A stretch of DNA of 64,000 nt from JANSWP01 sp041941305 (GTDB lineage: Bacteria; Bacteroidota; Bacteroidia; Chitinophagales; Saprospiraceae): contig JBGTQJ010000002.1 of assembly GCA_041941305.1 (NCBI GenBank), positions 248,001 to 312,000 on the forward strand, given 5' to 3'. The notes under the pieces were generated by a model. The model was not told the DNA's origin, searched no databases, and saw only the letters and a list, made by a program, of their open reading frames with translations. Below are positions 40,894 through 49,377 of the stretch, piece by piece; the first letter of the stretch is position 1; the number at the start of each line of letters is the position of its first letter. Both the position numbers and the translations under genes were made by a program.

Positions 40894-41763
40894 ATGCTAC
40901 CCAATCTTTTGTTATTAGGTGCTCAAAAATCTGCTTCGACTTTTTTATCGACGTGGTTGTCCAATCATCCTGATATTTATATTCAATCAAGAGAAGACCG
41001 GTCGTTTGAGGATCCTGAATTTGAAGATTTTCAAATTCAAAATTTAGACAGGGAATTTTCTTCAAAATATTTTGGAATCAGAAGACCGGATTATTTTGGA
41101 AAAGAAAAATATCATAGTCGTCTGTATAAATTTCTTCCAGAGGCAAAAATTATTATTATTTTAAGAAATCCAGTAAAAAGGGCTATTAGTGCTTATTATC
41201 ATTATATGAAATATGGAATAATCAAAGCCAGGAAGCCATCTTTTATATTGGAAATATTGAATGGGAACTATGATGAAAAAACAGATGCGTACAAAAATAT
41301 ATTGGAATATGGCTTATACTTCAAAAAGTATAAACATTTGACAAAATTTTATTCTCCTCAAAATATTCTATTAATCAATCAAAAGGATGTCGTCAATAGC
41401 AATAAAGGCTTTTTAAAAATTATTGAATTTCTGAATATCGAAAATCAAATACCCGAAAAACCTCAAAACAGACCACAGCAATCTATATATAATTGGAGGT
41501 TATTGAGATTTAGACAACTTTATCTTAAGTATAAATATACCTACGATACGTTTAGAAACAAGAGTTATGATATTCCTCACACAAAAAGATCGTTTGCAGC
41601 AAAAACCCTCATACGAGTTTTAAATAGATTGGAATTGATATTGAAGCAATGGATATTTGTTTCAGAGGATCAAATTCCAGAAACCCTTGAATCCGCTTTA
41701 AAAAATTATTACAAGAAGGATCTCCAATTGCTTTCCAGCAAAACAGGGTTGAATTTATTGTAA
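40894..41763 (+). CDS. PAPS-dependent sulfotransferase
   Basis: A cytosolic enzyme of 289 residues with the 5'-phosphosulfate loop L-L-L-G-A-Q-K-S-A-S-T-F-L (K12 is the predicted catalytic lysine) and the 3'-phosphate binding segment I-I-L-R-N-P-V-K-R-A-I-S-A-Y-Y (R91 and S99). These are the two diagnostic motifs of the carbohydrate and heparan sulfotransferase-like family. The donor PAPS would come from the cysCDN genes at 8.7-11.6 kb in the same cluster. The acceptor is probably a sugar in the repeat unit. A gap of 86 bases without gene or clear signal separates it from the next gene. Confidence 0.9.
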   Translation: MLPNLLLLGAQKSASTFLSTWLSNHPDIYIQSREDRSFEDPEFEDFQIQNLDREFSSKYFGIRRPDYFGKEKYHSRLYKFLPEAKIIIILRNPVKRAISAYYHYMKYGIIKARKPSFILEILNGNYDEKTDAYKNILEYGLYFKKYKHLTKFYSPQNILLINQKDVVNSNKGFLKIIEFLNIENQIPEKPQNRPQQSIYNWRLLRFRQLYLKYKYTYDTFRNKSYDIPHTKRSFAAKTLIRVLNRLELILKQWIFVSEDQIPETLESALKNYYKKDLQLLSSKTGLNLL

Positions 41764-41849
41764 TGGAAAAGATGAAAACTTCTGGTTTTTGGGAATAATT
41801 ATCAAATCACGTTGATAATCTGACGGAACAGAATTTTGAGTAATACAAT

Positions 41850-42983
41850 TTGAAAAATCAACCAATAAAAATCCTATATACCATCCCCAATTTTGATACG
41901 GCAGGAAGTGGAAAAGCTCTACTCAAAATTGCAACACGGCTTAATAGAAATCAATTTGAGCCACATATATGTTGTTTCCACAATAGGGGAGCTTTTTTTA
42001 AAGTAGTAGAAGAGAGTGGCATTCCGATTCATATTTATCCCTACACAACAGCGATGATTCCCAGGCTAAAAGGGCTAAAAAACAGTTGGCGCATTTCCAG
42101 GTTTTTTTCAAAAAATAGATTCGATCTGGTTCATTCTTTTCATTACAGTTCTGATTATTCAGAAGCCTTGGCTGCCAGATTGGCGGGGACAAAGTGGATT
42201 TTCACAAAAAAGAATATGAATTGGGGAGGGTCTTCAAAAAATAGCTGGAAGCTTCGTTCTTGGCTTGCTAGTGGAATCATTGCTCAAAATACAGATATGT
42301 TGGCGCAGTTTTACCCTGGTTGGAAAAAAGTAAATTTAATACCTCGCGGGGTTGATATTGAAGAATTCTCTCCAAATACTGAAGCCAGGGTGCAATTGCG
42401 AAAAAAAATGAACCTTTCTCCAGAACATCGCTTAATAATTTGTGTGGCAAATCTGGTGCCTGTAAAAGGAATAGAAGTATTGATTGAATCTTTTCAGCAG
42501 GTAGCTCCAAGGTTTTTTGATGCTTCCTTAATTATTGCCGGAGAAGATAACAGTGAATATGCGAAGGCCTTGAAAAAAGAAGTCAGCCTTTCAAAAATAC
42601 AATCGCGCATTTTATTCACAGGTAAAGTGTTAAATGTTTCTGATTATTTGAATGCTGCTAATATTTTTGTTTTGCCTACTTTAAATAAAGGTCGTAAAGA
42701 AGGTTCGCCAGTTTCCTTATTAGAAGCTATGGCTACCGAAAAAGTTGTGTTAGCTAGCAAAATACCTGGAATAAAAGATCAATTACAAAACTTTCCTGAC
42801 CTATTGTTTGAAGCTGGTAATGTGGCTCAATTAACCCAAAAACTTGAAGATTGGCTTTCAAGACCTGCCTCTTCTTTATTACAAACTGGGAATTTATTAA
42901 GAAAAGAAGTGTTAGAACGATTTTCAATAGATAGGGAGGTAAGTAGGCACGAAAAAAAGTATTTAGCCACTGTCAGCAACTAA
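41850..42983 (+). CDS. Glycosyltransferase family 4 protein
   Basis: A 377-residue GT-B enzyme. The N-terminal domain begins I-L-Y-T-I-P-N-F-D-T-A-G-S-G-K-A-L, the acceptor side of many GT4 proteins. The donor domain has I-P-R-G-V-D-I-E-E-F, C-V-A-N-L-V-P-V-K-G-I-E-V-L and K-E-G-S-P-V-S-L-L-E-A-M-A-T. The E-x(7)-E acid pair is retained. It starts with TTG at 41850, 86 bases after the sulfotransferase. The next gene's coding similarity begins upstream of its own first usual start codon and overlaps this stop. Confidence 0.88.
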   Translation: MKNQPIKILYTIPNFDTAGSGKALLKIATRLNRNQFEPHICCFHNRGAFFKVVEESGIPIHIYPYTTAMIPRLKGLKNSWRISRFFSKNRFDLVHSFHYSSDYSEALAARLAGTKWIFTKKNMNWGGSSKNSWKLRSWLASGIIAQNTDMLAQFYPGWKKVNLIPRGVDIEEFSPNTEARVQLRKKMNLSPEHRLIICVANLVPVKGIEVLIESFQQVAPRFFDASLIIAGEDNSEYAKALKKEVSLSKIQSRILFTGKVLNVSDYLNAANIFVLPTLNKGRKEGSPVSLLEAMATEKVVLASKIPGIKDQLQNFPDLLFEAGNVAQLTQKLEDWLSRPASSLLQTGNLLRKEVLERFSIDREVSRHEKKYLATVSN

Positions 42984-43002
42984 GGTAAATCGAATTCCAT
43001 CT

Positions 43003-44052
43003 TTGGATGGTTTCAGGGCTTTATCCATTTTATTGGTATTGATAGGACATTCTTTTCCAGTTATTAGACCAATTTCAAGCTTGGGCAATTTGGGTGTCCG
43101 TTTCTTTTTTGTCATTTCAGCCTTTTTGATTGTTGGCATATTGTACAGAGATGTTCAAAAGGGGAGATTGAGCCTCAAAAGATTTTATTTTAAGAGGCTG
43201 ATGCGCACTTTCCCAGCATTTTATGTTTTTTTAGGTTGTACGTTTCTTTTTCTTTGGTTTGTCGGTTGGTTTGAATGGGAGCAATTGTGGCGAGCCCCCG
43301 TTTATTTAGAAAATTATCACGCCAGAACAAACTGGAATGACATTCAATGGTTTGTAGGCCATTCCTGGTCTTTGGCAGTCGAAGAACAATTTTATATTTT
43401 AATTGCTATTGTATTTTTAGCATTTTACAAAAATGTTTATTCTGAAAAAACCATTGTCAAAATATTTCTTTTCATTCTTATTTTTTGTCCTGTCATTAGA
43501 GGAATCTATTTTCTAACGGATTGGCTACCAGAGGTCTTAGATACTTCCGTACACCGGTCATTTGAGACGGTTTGTGACGCTTTAGCGGTCGGTGGCATTT
43601 TATATGTAAAAAGAGAAGAGTTATTCAAAATGAAATGGTATCGCTTTTTTTTGGACAGGCCTTACCTATTATTTATTGTCATTTTTTTACTGACTACTTT
43701 GAACGGGAGTGAAGTAAGAAAAATGTTTGGTTACTCTCCAAGGTTCTTTTACAATATAGCGGGCATTACTATTATCAATATTTGCATTGCTATTTGTCTG
43801 GACAGTTTTATTAGAAATCCTCAAAAAGACAAGTTTGCCAGATTTTTAAACCATCGGATAATGATAACTATTGGCTTGTGGAGTTATTCCATATACCTCT
43901 GGCAACAGCCCTGGTTATTTCACGGTTGGGAATCTGCTCTGCCTTTTAGAATAATTGGTCTGTTGTTTTGCTCTGTCCTATCTTATTATCTGGTAGAACT
44001 TCCCTGTCTTCGATGGCGTGATAAAAAGGTCAAACAACTGAATTTTAATTAG
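43003..44052 (+). CDS. OafA-type acyltransferase 3 membrane protein
   Basis: A membrane protein of about 350 residues with ten hydrophobic segments and the acyltransferase-3 motifs L-D-G-F-R-A-L-S-I-L-L-V-L-I-G-H (catalytic histidine), F-F-V-I-S-A-F-L-I, R-R/K-R-L-M-R-T-F-P and W-S-L-A-V-E-E-Q-F-Y. These enzymes O-acylate sugars on the lipid-linked precursor. The TTG at 43003 encodes the leucine of L-D-G-F-R, and the same frame upstream spells N-R-I-P-S before it, as in homologues. The true start is thus probably upstream (CTG at 42970 or ATT at 42994), inside or just after the end of the preceding gene. Confidence 0.9.
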   Translation: MDGFRALSILLVLIGHSFPVIRPISSLGNLGVRFFFVISAFLIVGILYRDVQKGRLSLKRFYFKRLMRTFPAFYVFLGCTFLFLWFVGWFEWEQLWRAPVYLENYHARTNWNDIQWFVGHSWSLAVEEQFYILIAIVFLAFYKNVYSEKTIVKIFLFILIFCPVIRGIYFLTDWLPEVLDTSVHRSFETVCDALAVGGILYVKREELFKMKWYRFFLDRPYLLFIVIFLLTTLNGSEVRKMFGYSPRFFYNIAGITIINICIAICLDSFIRNPQKDKFARFLNHRIMITIGLWSYSIYLWQQPWLFHGWESALPFRIIGLLFCSVLSYYLVELPCLRWRDKKVKQLNFN

Positions 44053-45489
44053 TTGGAGCAAAAATCAAATATTATTGAAAAGACGTTGAAGGTTCCCATT
44101 ATACCGGATCAACCGACGTTTTACAGGGAACCAAATGCATCAAAAGGAAGAACTTTAGCCCTAAAGTCAATTTGTTTATATACTGCCTTTGGATTTTTCC
44201 TAGATCAGGATACCTTTTACAAGGAGGAAAAAACACTCCGACCTGGTGCAACATATCAGTTTAATGATAATAACCAAATTGTAGAAGAAAAATCATGGTT
44301 TAAATGGTACTATAGTCCAAGGGAAATTACTTTTGAACAGGCTTTAGAGGAATATGCTCTTCTTTTTGAAAAAATAACGACTTCTTTACTCAAACCATAT
44401 CATAATATTATCCTTCCGCTTTCCGGGGGACTGGATAGTCGAACTCAAGCAGCAGTATTGAAAGGAAATAGTAATGTTTTTACTTATTCATATGAATTTG
44501 CAGGAAGTTTCAATGAAACTAAATATGCCATAGAAATTTCAAAACGGGAAGCATATAATTTTAAGGCATATACTATTCCCAAATCATATTTGTGGGATAA
44601 TATAGAACAACTTGCCACTTTAAACGGCTGTTATTCTGAATTCACTCATCCACGCCAAATGGCAATTTATGATGAATTTAAAGATATGGGGGATGTTTTT
44701 TTTCTGGGACATTGGGGAGATGTTTTATTTGATGACATGCATGTGTCAGAGGAATTGAGTTTTGAACAACAAGTGGATAAACTATTGAAAGGGGTAGTTA
44801 AAAAAGGCGGATTAGAATTAGGAACGGCTCTTTGGGAAGCATGGGGACTTGTAGGTAGTTTTAAATCCTACTTGAGAGAACGAGTCGAAAGTTTGTTATC
44901 AAATATTGACATAGATAATGTGAATGCAAGGGTTCGTGCTTTCAAATCTCTTTATTGGGCTCCAAAGTGGACATCTATCAATCTTTGCATTTTTTCAGCC
45001 CACCACCCTATTGTACTACCTTATTACTCAAATGAAATGTGTGAGTTTATTTGTAGGATTCCGGAACGCTATTTGGCAGGAAGGCAAATGCAAATTGCTT
45101 ATATCAAAAACAAAGCACCTGAATTAGCCTCTATACCCTGGCAAGATTTTGATCCATGCAACCTTTATAATTATCATGATTATTATACATTGAAATACTT
45201 CCCCTTCAGAGCCTTAAGGAAAATTCGACGATTGACACAAGAAAAGATTTTAAATAAAAAGTTGATTTTGAGAAATTGGGAGAATCAATTTCTAGGAGTT
45301 GAAAATGATTTGAAACTACAGAATTGGTTATTTGAAACAGCGTCCTTTAAGGAATTAGTACCTACCGCAATTGTTAGAGATTTTTATAATAAATTCAAAT
45401 CTGATGATCCTGTACGATTTAGTCATTCAGTAAGTATGTTATTGACACTTGCAGTTTGGAGCAAATTATTTTGGAAGAAAGACAAATGA
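44053..45489 (+). CDS. Stand-alone asparagine-synthase-like domain without glutaminase
   Basis: This 478-residue protein lacks the N-terminal class II glutaminase: there is no M-C-G and only about 120 residues precede the PP-loop L-P-L-S-G-G-L-D-S-R near residue 122. The N-terminal stretch A-F-G-F-F-L-D-Q-D-T-F-Y-K-E-E-K-T-L-R-P-G matches the linker at the front of AsnB synthetase domains. It probably forms an acyl-adenylate and uses ammonia or another amine, so it could be a carboxylate-amine ligase rather than an amidotransferase. It begins with TTG directly after the previous TAG, and its stop overlaps the next ATG. Confidence 0.82.
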   Translation: MEQKSNIIEKTLKVPIIPDQPTFYREPNASKGRTLALKSICLYTAFGFFLDQDTFYKEEKTLRPGATYQFNDNNQIVEEKSWFKWYYSPREITFEQALEEYALLFEKITTSLLKPYHNIILPLSGGLDSRTQAAVLKGNSNVFTYSYEFAGSFNETKYAIEISKREAYNFKAYTIPKSYLWDNIEQLATLNGCYSEFTHPRQMAIYDEFKDMGDVFFLGHWGDVLFDDMHVSEELSFEQQVDKLLKGVVKKGGLELGTALWEAWGLVGSFKSYLRERVESLLSNIDIDNVNARVRAFKSLYWAPKWTSINLCIFSAHHPIVLPYYSNEMCEFICRIPERYLAGRQMQIAYIKNKAPELASIPWQDFDPCNLYNYHDYYTLKYFPFRALRKIRRLTQEKILNKKLILRNWENQFLGVENDLKLQNWLFETASFKELVPTAIVRDFYNKFKSDDPVRFSHSVSMLLTLAVWSKLFWKKDK

Positions 45490-46676
45490 TAAATAAAAAA
45501 CACATTGGATTGGTTCTTCCCAAAGCTCCAGGGTATTCAGAAACTTTTTTTTACTCCAAGATTCGAGGCTTGATAAATAATGGTCAAAAGGTTACGCTCT
45601 TTGTAGGAGAAAAAAATTCTGAACCTTTTGGTTTGTGTGAAGTGATAAAAGCACCACCAGTTTATAGAAATATGCTATTAAGAATATCCACATTTATTTT
45701 TTTTTTTCTAAGAATAAGTATTCAAGCGCCTCGGGTAGTCTTATCGTTTATTCATCTAGAGCGAGCGGATGGACACTCCTGGCGTAGGGCTTTCGAAAAT
45801 TTGTACCTCAATAGCCACATTCTCAATAAAAAACTAGATTGGTTGCATTTTGGTTTTTCTACGATGGCTATTCGCCGAGAAAATGTAGCACAGGCCATTG
45901 GAGCGAAAATGGCCACGAGTCTTCGAGGTTTTGATATTTGTATATACCCCTTAAAACATCCAAATTGTTATTCAAAGCTATGGCAAAAGGTTGACAAGGT
46001 GCATACGATTTCAAATAGCCTTTTGGATATGGCAAAAGATTTAGGATTGGGGGCTGAAAAGAAATGGGAGAAAATTACGCCAGCAATAACCACTACGCAC
46101 TTTAATAACCCTCAAAAAAGCAAATCATTCCAAAACCCAATTCAAATATTGACCATTGCCAGACTGCATTGGGTGAAGGGTTTAGAACATACGATTGAAG
46201 CCCTGGCGCTTCTTAATCAACAACAAATTAAATTTAATTATACGATTATTGGTGGTGGCATTGAATTTCAACGATTGAGTTTTGCAGCCTTACAATTGGG
46301 AATATCAAAATCAGTCAATTTTATTGGAAAAACGAGTCATGAGAAGATTAAGCAATATTTGCAAAAAGCAGATATTTATTTACAATATAGCCTCCAGGAG
46401 GGATTTTGTAATGCGGTTTTGGAAGCACAGGCAATGGGTGTACTTTGTATTGTTTCCAATGCTGGAGGTCTTCCTGAAAATGTACTCCATGAAAAAACGG
46501 GTTGGGTCGTTCCAAGGCGAGAACCAGATTCTTTAGCCAACCAGATCCTGAAAGTATTGAATACAGAAAGAAGTCAGCTGGAATTCATCCAGGAAAATGC
46601 CCGAATCCGAGTAGAAAAGGAATTCAGTTTAGAAAAACAGGAAGAGGATTTTTTACAGTTTTATGAAGGTAATTAA
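45486..46676 (+). CDS. Glycosyltransferase family 4 protein
   Basis: A 396-residue GT-B enzyme starting at the ATG that overlaps the previous stop (ATGA); an earlier TTG at 45456 is possible but lies inside the upstream gene. Motifs are P-K-A-P-G-Y-S-E-T-F, S-L-R-G-F-D-I-C-I-Y-P, H-T-I-S-N-S-L-L-D-M-A, I-A-R-L-H-W-V-K-G-L-E and Q-E-G-F-C-N-A-V-L-E-A-Q. It resembles the GT4 protein at 37845 over the whole length. Fourteen bases overlap the following gene. Confidence 0.88.
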   Translation: MINKKHIGLVLPKAPGYSETFFYSKIRGLINNGQKVTLFVGEKNSEPFGLCEVIKAPPVYRNMLLRISTFIFFFLRISIQAPRVVLSFIHLERADGHSWRRAFENLYLNSHILNKKLDWLHFGFSTMAIRRENVAQAIGAKMATSLRGFDICIYPLKHPNCYSKLWQKVDKVHTISNSLLDMAKDLGLGAEKKWEKITPAITTTHFNNPQKSKSFQNPIQILTIARLHWVKGLEHTIEALALLNQQQIKFNYTIIGGGIEFQRLSFAALQLGISKSVNFIGKTSHEKIKQYLQKADIYLQYSLQEGFCNAVLEAQAMGVLCIVSNAGGLPENVLHEKTGWVVPRREPDSLANQILKVLNTERSQLEFIQENARIRVEKEFSLEKQEEDFLQFYEGN

Positions 46677-47721
46677 GATATTTTCAGATATTTCTGATTA
46701 TCAAAAAAAGCACAGGGAAGACCTACACCCTTTACTGAAACCATTTGTAGGGAAGGGGAAAGATTTCGATGATGCCTCAAGAATTAAAATGTATGGAATA
46801 TCTGAAAAGGAGATTTGTTTAACAAGTCAAATTGAAGAGGCTGATGTCGGACTTATAGCAATGTCCTGGAATTTTTATATAGAAAATAACCTGACTTCAA
46901 AAGCGATTGATTTTATCAATCTTTTGAAATCAAAAGGGTTAAGAGTATTTACCTGGAATGCAGGAGACGAAGGGGTAAAACTACCTTTTCTTAAGGGAGT
47001 TGTTGTACAGCGTCAGAGTGGATATCGTTCGAAATTACCTTCCTGGCATCAAGGAATGCCGGTTTTCTTTGGTGATCCAATTAAGAGGTTTTTCGATAAA
47101 GAAGAAGTTTTTTTGCAGGAAAAACAACACAAACCTGTCATAGGGTTTTGTGGGCAAGCAAAAGGAAGTCTTGTAAAATACCTTTTCGATATTGCTCGCA
47201 CCAGTTATCGCAATATCAAATTTTATACAGGACTATCGTATCTGGAACCCCAAACCATTTACCCATCTACCTTGCGTAGGGCACGCATTTTAAAAAAGGT
47301 TGAAAAAGATACTCAGTTAGAGCCAAACTTTATTATTAGGTCCAAATATCGTGCAGGAGCAAAATCCAGAGAAGAAAAAAAGAAAACGACTTTGGAGTTT
47401 TACGACAATATGGTTCAGTCAGATTATATACTATGTATGAGAGGTGGCGGAAATTTTTCGGTTCGCGTATACGAAGCTTTGGCGATGGGTCGGATTCCTA
47501 TTTTTGTAAATACTGATTGCTTATTACCCTTTTCCCAACAAATTGATTGGAAAAAACACATGGTGTGGGTGGAAGAAAAGGAGATCCCGAAAATTGGAGA
47601 AATCGTACTGAATTTTCATAATAATCTTTCAAATACTGATTTCCAGAATCTACAATTACTAAACCGAAAACTTTGGTTGGAAAAGTTATCTTTTAAAGGA
47701 TTTTTTAAATCACTTTTTTGA
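46663..47721 (+). CDS. Exostosin-like (GT47-type) glycosyltransferase
   Basis: A 352-residue protein whose C-terminal half has Y-D-N-M-V-Q-S-D-Y-I-L-C-M-R-G-G-G-N-F-S and R-V-Y-E-A-L-A-M-G-R-I-P-I-F-V-N-T-D-C, the exostosin-family signature of the C-terminal GT47 fold. The first half has no recognisable motif. The reaction is presumably addition of a uronic acid or hexose. The family is better known from eukaryotic glycosaminoglycan synthesis, and bacterial members occur in polysaccharide clusters. It overlaps the GT4 gene upstream by 14 bases and is followed after 12 bases by an FkbM methyltransferase. Confidence 0.8.
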   Translation: MKVIKIFSDISDYQKKHREDLHPLLKPFVGKGKDFDDASRIKMYGISEKEICLTSQIEEADVGLIAMSWNFYIENNLTSKAIDFINLLKSKGLRVFTWNAGDEGVKLPFLKGVVVQRQSGYRSKLPSWHQGMPVFFGDPIKRFFDKEEVFLQEKQHKPVIGFCGQAKGSLVKYLFDIARTSYRNIKFYTGLSYLEPQTIYPSTLRRARILKKVEKDTQLEPNFIIRSKYRAGAKSREEKKKTTLEFYDNMVQSDYILCMRGGGNFSVRVYEALAMGRIPIFVNTDCLLPFSQQIDWKKHMVWVEEKEIPKIGEIVLNFHNNLSNTDFQNLQLLNRKLWLEKLSFKGFFKSLF

Positions 47722-47733
47722 CTCCATTTGCTT

Positions 47734-48531
47734 ATGTTTTATAAAAATATTTTTAGCAGATTTTTATTTAGAAAGAACCTTTTTCGACGGATACAGATGC
47801 GTTTGGGGATTATGAAGAGAAAGCTAGAACGAGATGAAATTGAAGATTTACATTCCCTATTTTCAAATGCAAACATTGAAGTTTTTAATATTATAGATGG
47901 TGGAGCGAATATTGGATTTGTTACCTGGCAATTTTTAAAATATTTTCAGAATGCAACTATTTATAGCTTTGAACCAAATCCTACTGTTTTTGAAACTCTA
48001 GAAAATTCATACAAGAATGAAAGAAATGTAGTGCTGCACCGGAAAGGGATTGCTGAAGAATCTGGAGAATTATTGTTTAATGTTAATAAAAACTCAGGCG
48101 TATCTTCATTTCTCAAACCCAACCAATATCATAGTTCAAATTTAGCTAAGCGAGCTTTGCCTCCTATAAAAGTCCCAGTGGTTAGATTAGAGCAATTTTT
48201 TAGAGATAACAATATTCCACTTGTTGATATATTGAAATTAGATGTAGAAGGGTTTGAATTAAATGCGTTAAAAGGGGCTAAATCCTATTTGAAAGAAGGA
48301 AAAATAAAGGTGATCACCTTAGAAGTAAATTTTATACCTGTTTATGAAGACCAACCTTTAATCAATCATATCATTAATTACTTACATGGCTTTGAATATT
48401 CTATTTACAATATTTACGGCTTTTATGAAACCCCTATCAAACAAGCGATTTTTGGGAATTTGACTTTCTTGTCGAAGCCCTTTAGAGAAGAACTCCAAAA
48501 AGAATATGGAGAGAAAAAGTGTGGATGGTAA
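47734..48531 (+). CDS. FkbM family methyltransferase (copy 1)
   Basis: A 265-residue SAM-dependent methyltransferase; the ATG at 47734 is preferred to a TTG two codons earlier. The SAM-binding motif I-I-D-G-G-A-N-I-G-F-V-T-W is near residue 55, then Y-S-F-E-P-N-P-T-V-F-E and the late I-L-K-L-D-V-E-G-F-E-L-N-A-L. FkbM enzymes methylate hydroxyl groups of sugars or polyketides. Three related genes lie in this cluster (48562 and the decayed 54496), so several positions of the glycan may be methylated. The closest neighbour in order is another FkbM gene. Confidence 0.9.
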   Translation: MFYKNIFSRFLFRKNLFRRIQMRLGIMKRKLERDEIEDLHSLFSNANIEVFNIIDGGANIGFVTWQFLKYFQNATIYSFEPNPTVFETLENSYKNERNVVLHRKGIAEESGELLFNVNKNSGVSSFLKPNQYHSSNLAKRALPPIKVPVVRLEQFFRDNNIPLVDILKLDVEGFELNALKGAKSYLKEGKIKVITLEVNFIPVYEDQPLINHIINYLHGFEYSIYNIYGFYETPIKQAIFGNLTFLSKPFREELQKEYGEKKCGW

Positions 48532-48561
48532 AAATCTTCAAGACCTTGTTTTGTCAACTTT

Positions 48562-49356
48562 ATGAGCAAGCTGAAAAAGAGATTTAAGAGATTTATTATC
48601 AGTATAATTGGAAGAAAAGAGTTTCAAAAATTCTTCGAATGGATGCATTTTCTTTCATTGAAAGGAATGAATTATGGAGAAGCAAATAATCCCAAACATT
48701 CTGGCGAATTGAATTTGTTGAAACTGTTGAAAAGAAATTTTCATGGTTCTGAGGTGACTATTTTAGATATAGGGGGAAACATGGGACAATACGCCCTGTT
48801 GGTAAAAAAAGTATTTGGTGATACAGTTAACCTTTATAGTTTTGAACCCTCTGGAAAAGCCTTTGATAGGCTCAAAAAAAATAGTCTGAAGTATAACTTC
48901 CAGGCTTATAAATTTGGATTCAGCAACCTGGAAAAAGAGATTCAGCTATTTGGCTCTGAGTCAGGAGGGGTCATTTCTTCTGTTTATCAGCTTACTCAAG
49001 ACGATGGAGTTGTTTTTGAACCCATTGAAAAAATTGAGGTGAAAATATTGGATAAATTTTGTCAGGAAAATCTCATTGAACACATTGATTTTCTGAAAAT
49101 TGATGTAGAAGGACATGAACTTGAAGTGTTAAGAGGAGCCCAGAACATGCTTCAAGAAGGGAAGATAGACTATATCCAGTTTGAATTTGGCTCACAAAAT
49201 ATTGCTTCCAAAGCATTTTTGTCAGATTTCTTCAACCTGTTAGATAAATATAATATTTACAGAGTTCTACAAAATGGAATATTCCAAATTCAATACAATT
49301 ATCGATACGAAATATTCCTCACCTCAAATTATTTTGCAATTCGGAAAAACTTGTAA
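48562..49356 (+). CDS. FkbM family methyltransferase (copy 2)
   Basis: A 264-residue protein with I-L-D-I-G-G-N-M-G-Q-Y-A-L (SAM loop, near residue 69), Y-S-F-E-P-S-G-K-A-F-D and F-L-K-I-D-V-E-G-H-E-L-E-V-L-R-G-A. It differs from the previous copy in the loop between these motifs and in its basic N-terminus, which has K-K-R-F-K-R-F-I-I-S-I-I-G. It is not an exact duplication, so the two probably have different acceptors. A gap of 21 bases leads to asnB copy 3. Confidence 0.9.
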   Translation: MSKLKKRFKRFIISIIGRKEFQKFFEWMHFLSLKGMNYGEANNPKHSGELNLLKLLKRNFHGSEVTILDIGGNMGQYALLVKKVFGDTVNLYSFEPSGKAFDRLKKNSLKYNFQAYKFGFSNLEKEIQLFGSESGGVISSVYQLTQDDGVVFEPIEKIEVKILDKFCQENLIEHIDFLKIDVEGHELEVLRGAQNMLQEGKIDYIQFEFGSQNIASKAFLSDFFNLLDKYNIYRVLQNGIFQIQYNYRYEIFLTSNYFAIRKNL

Positions 49357-49377
49357 TAAAATATAAACATTCCAATC

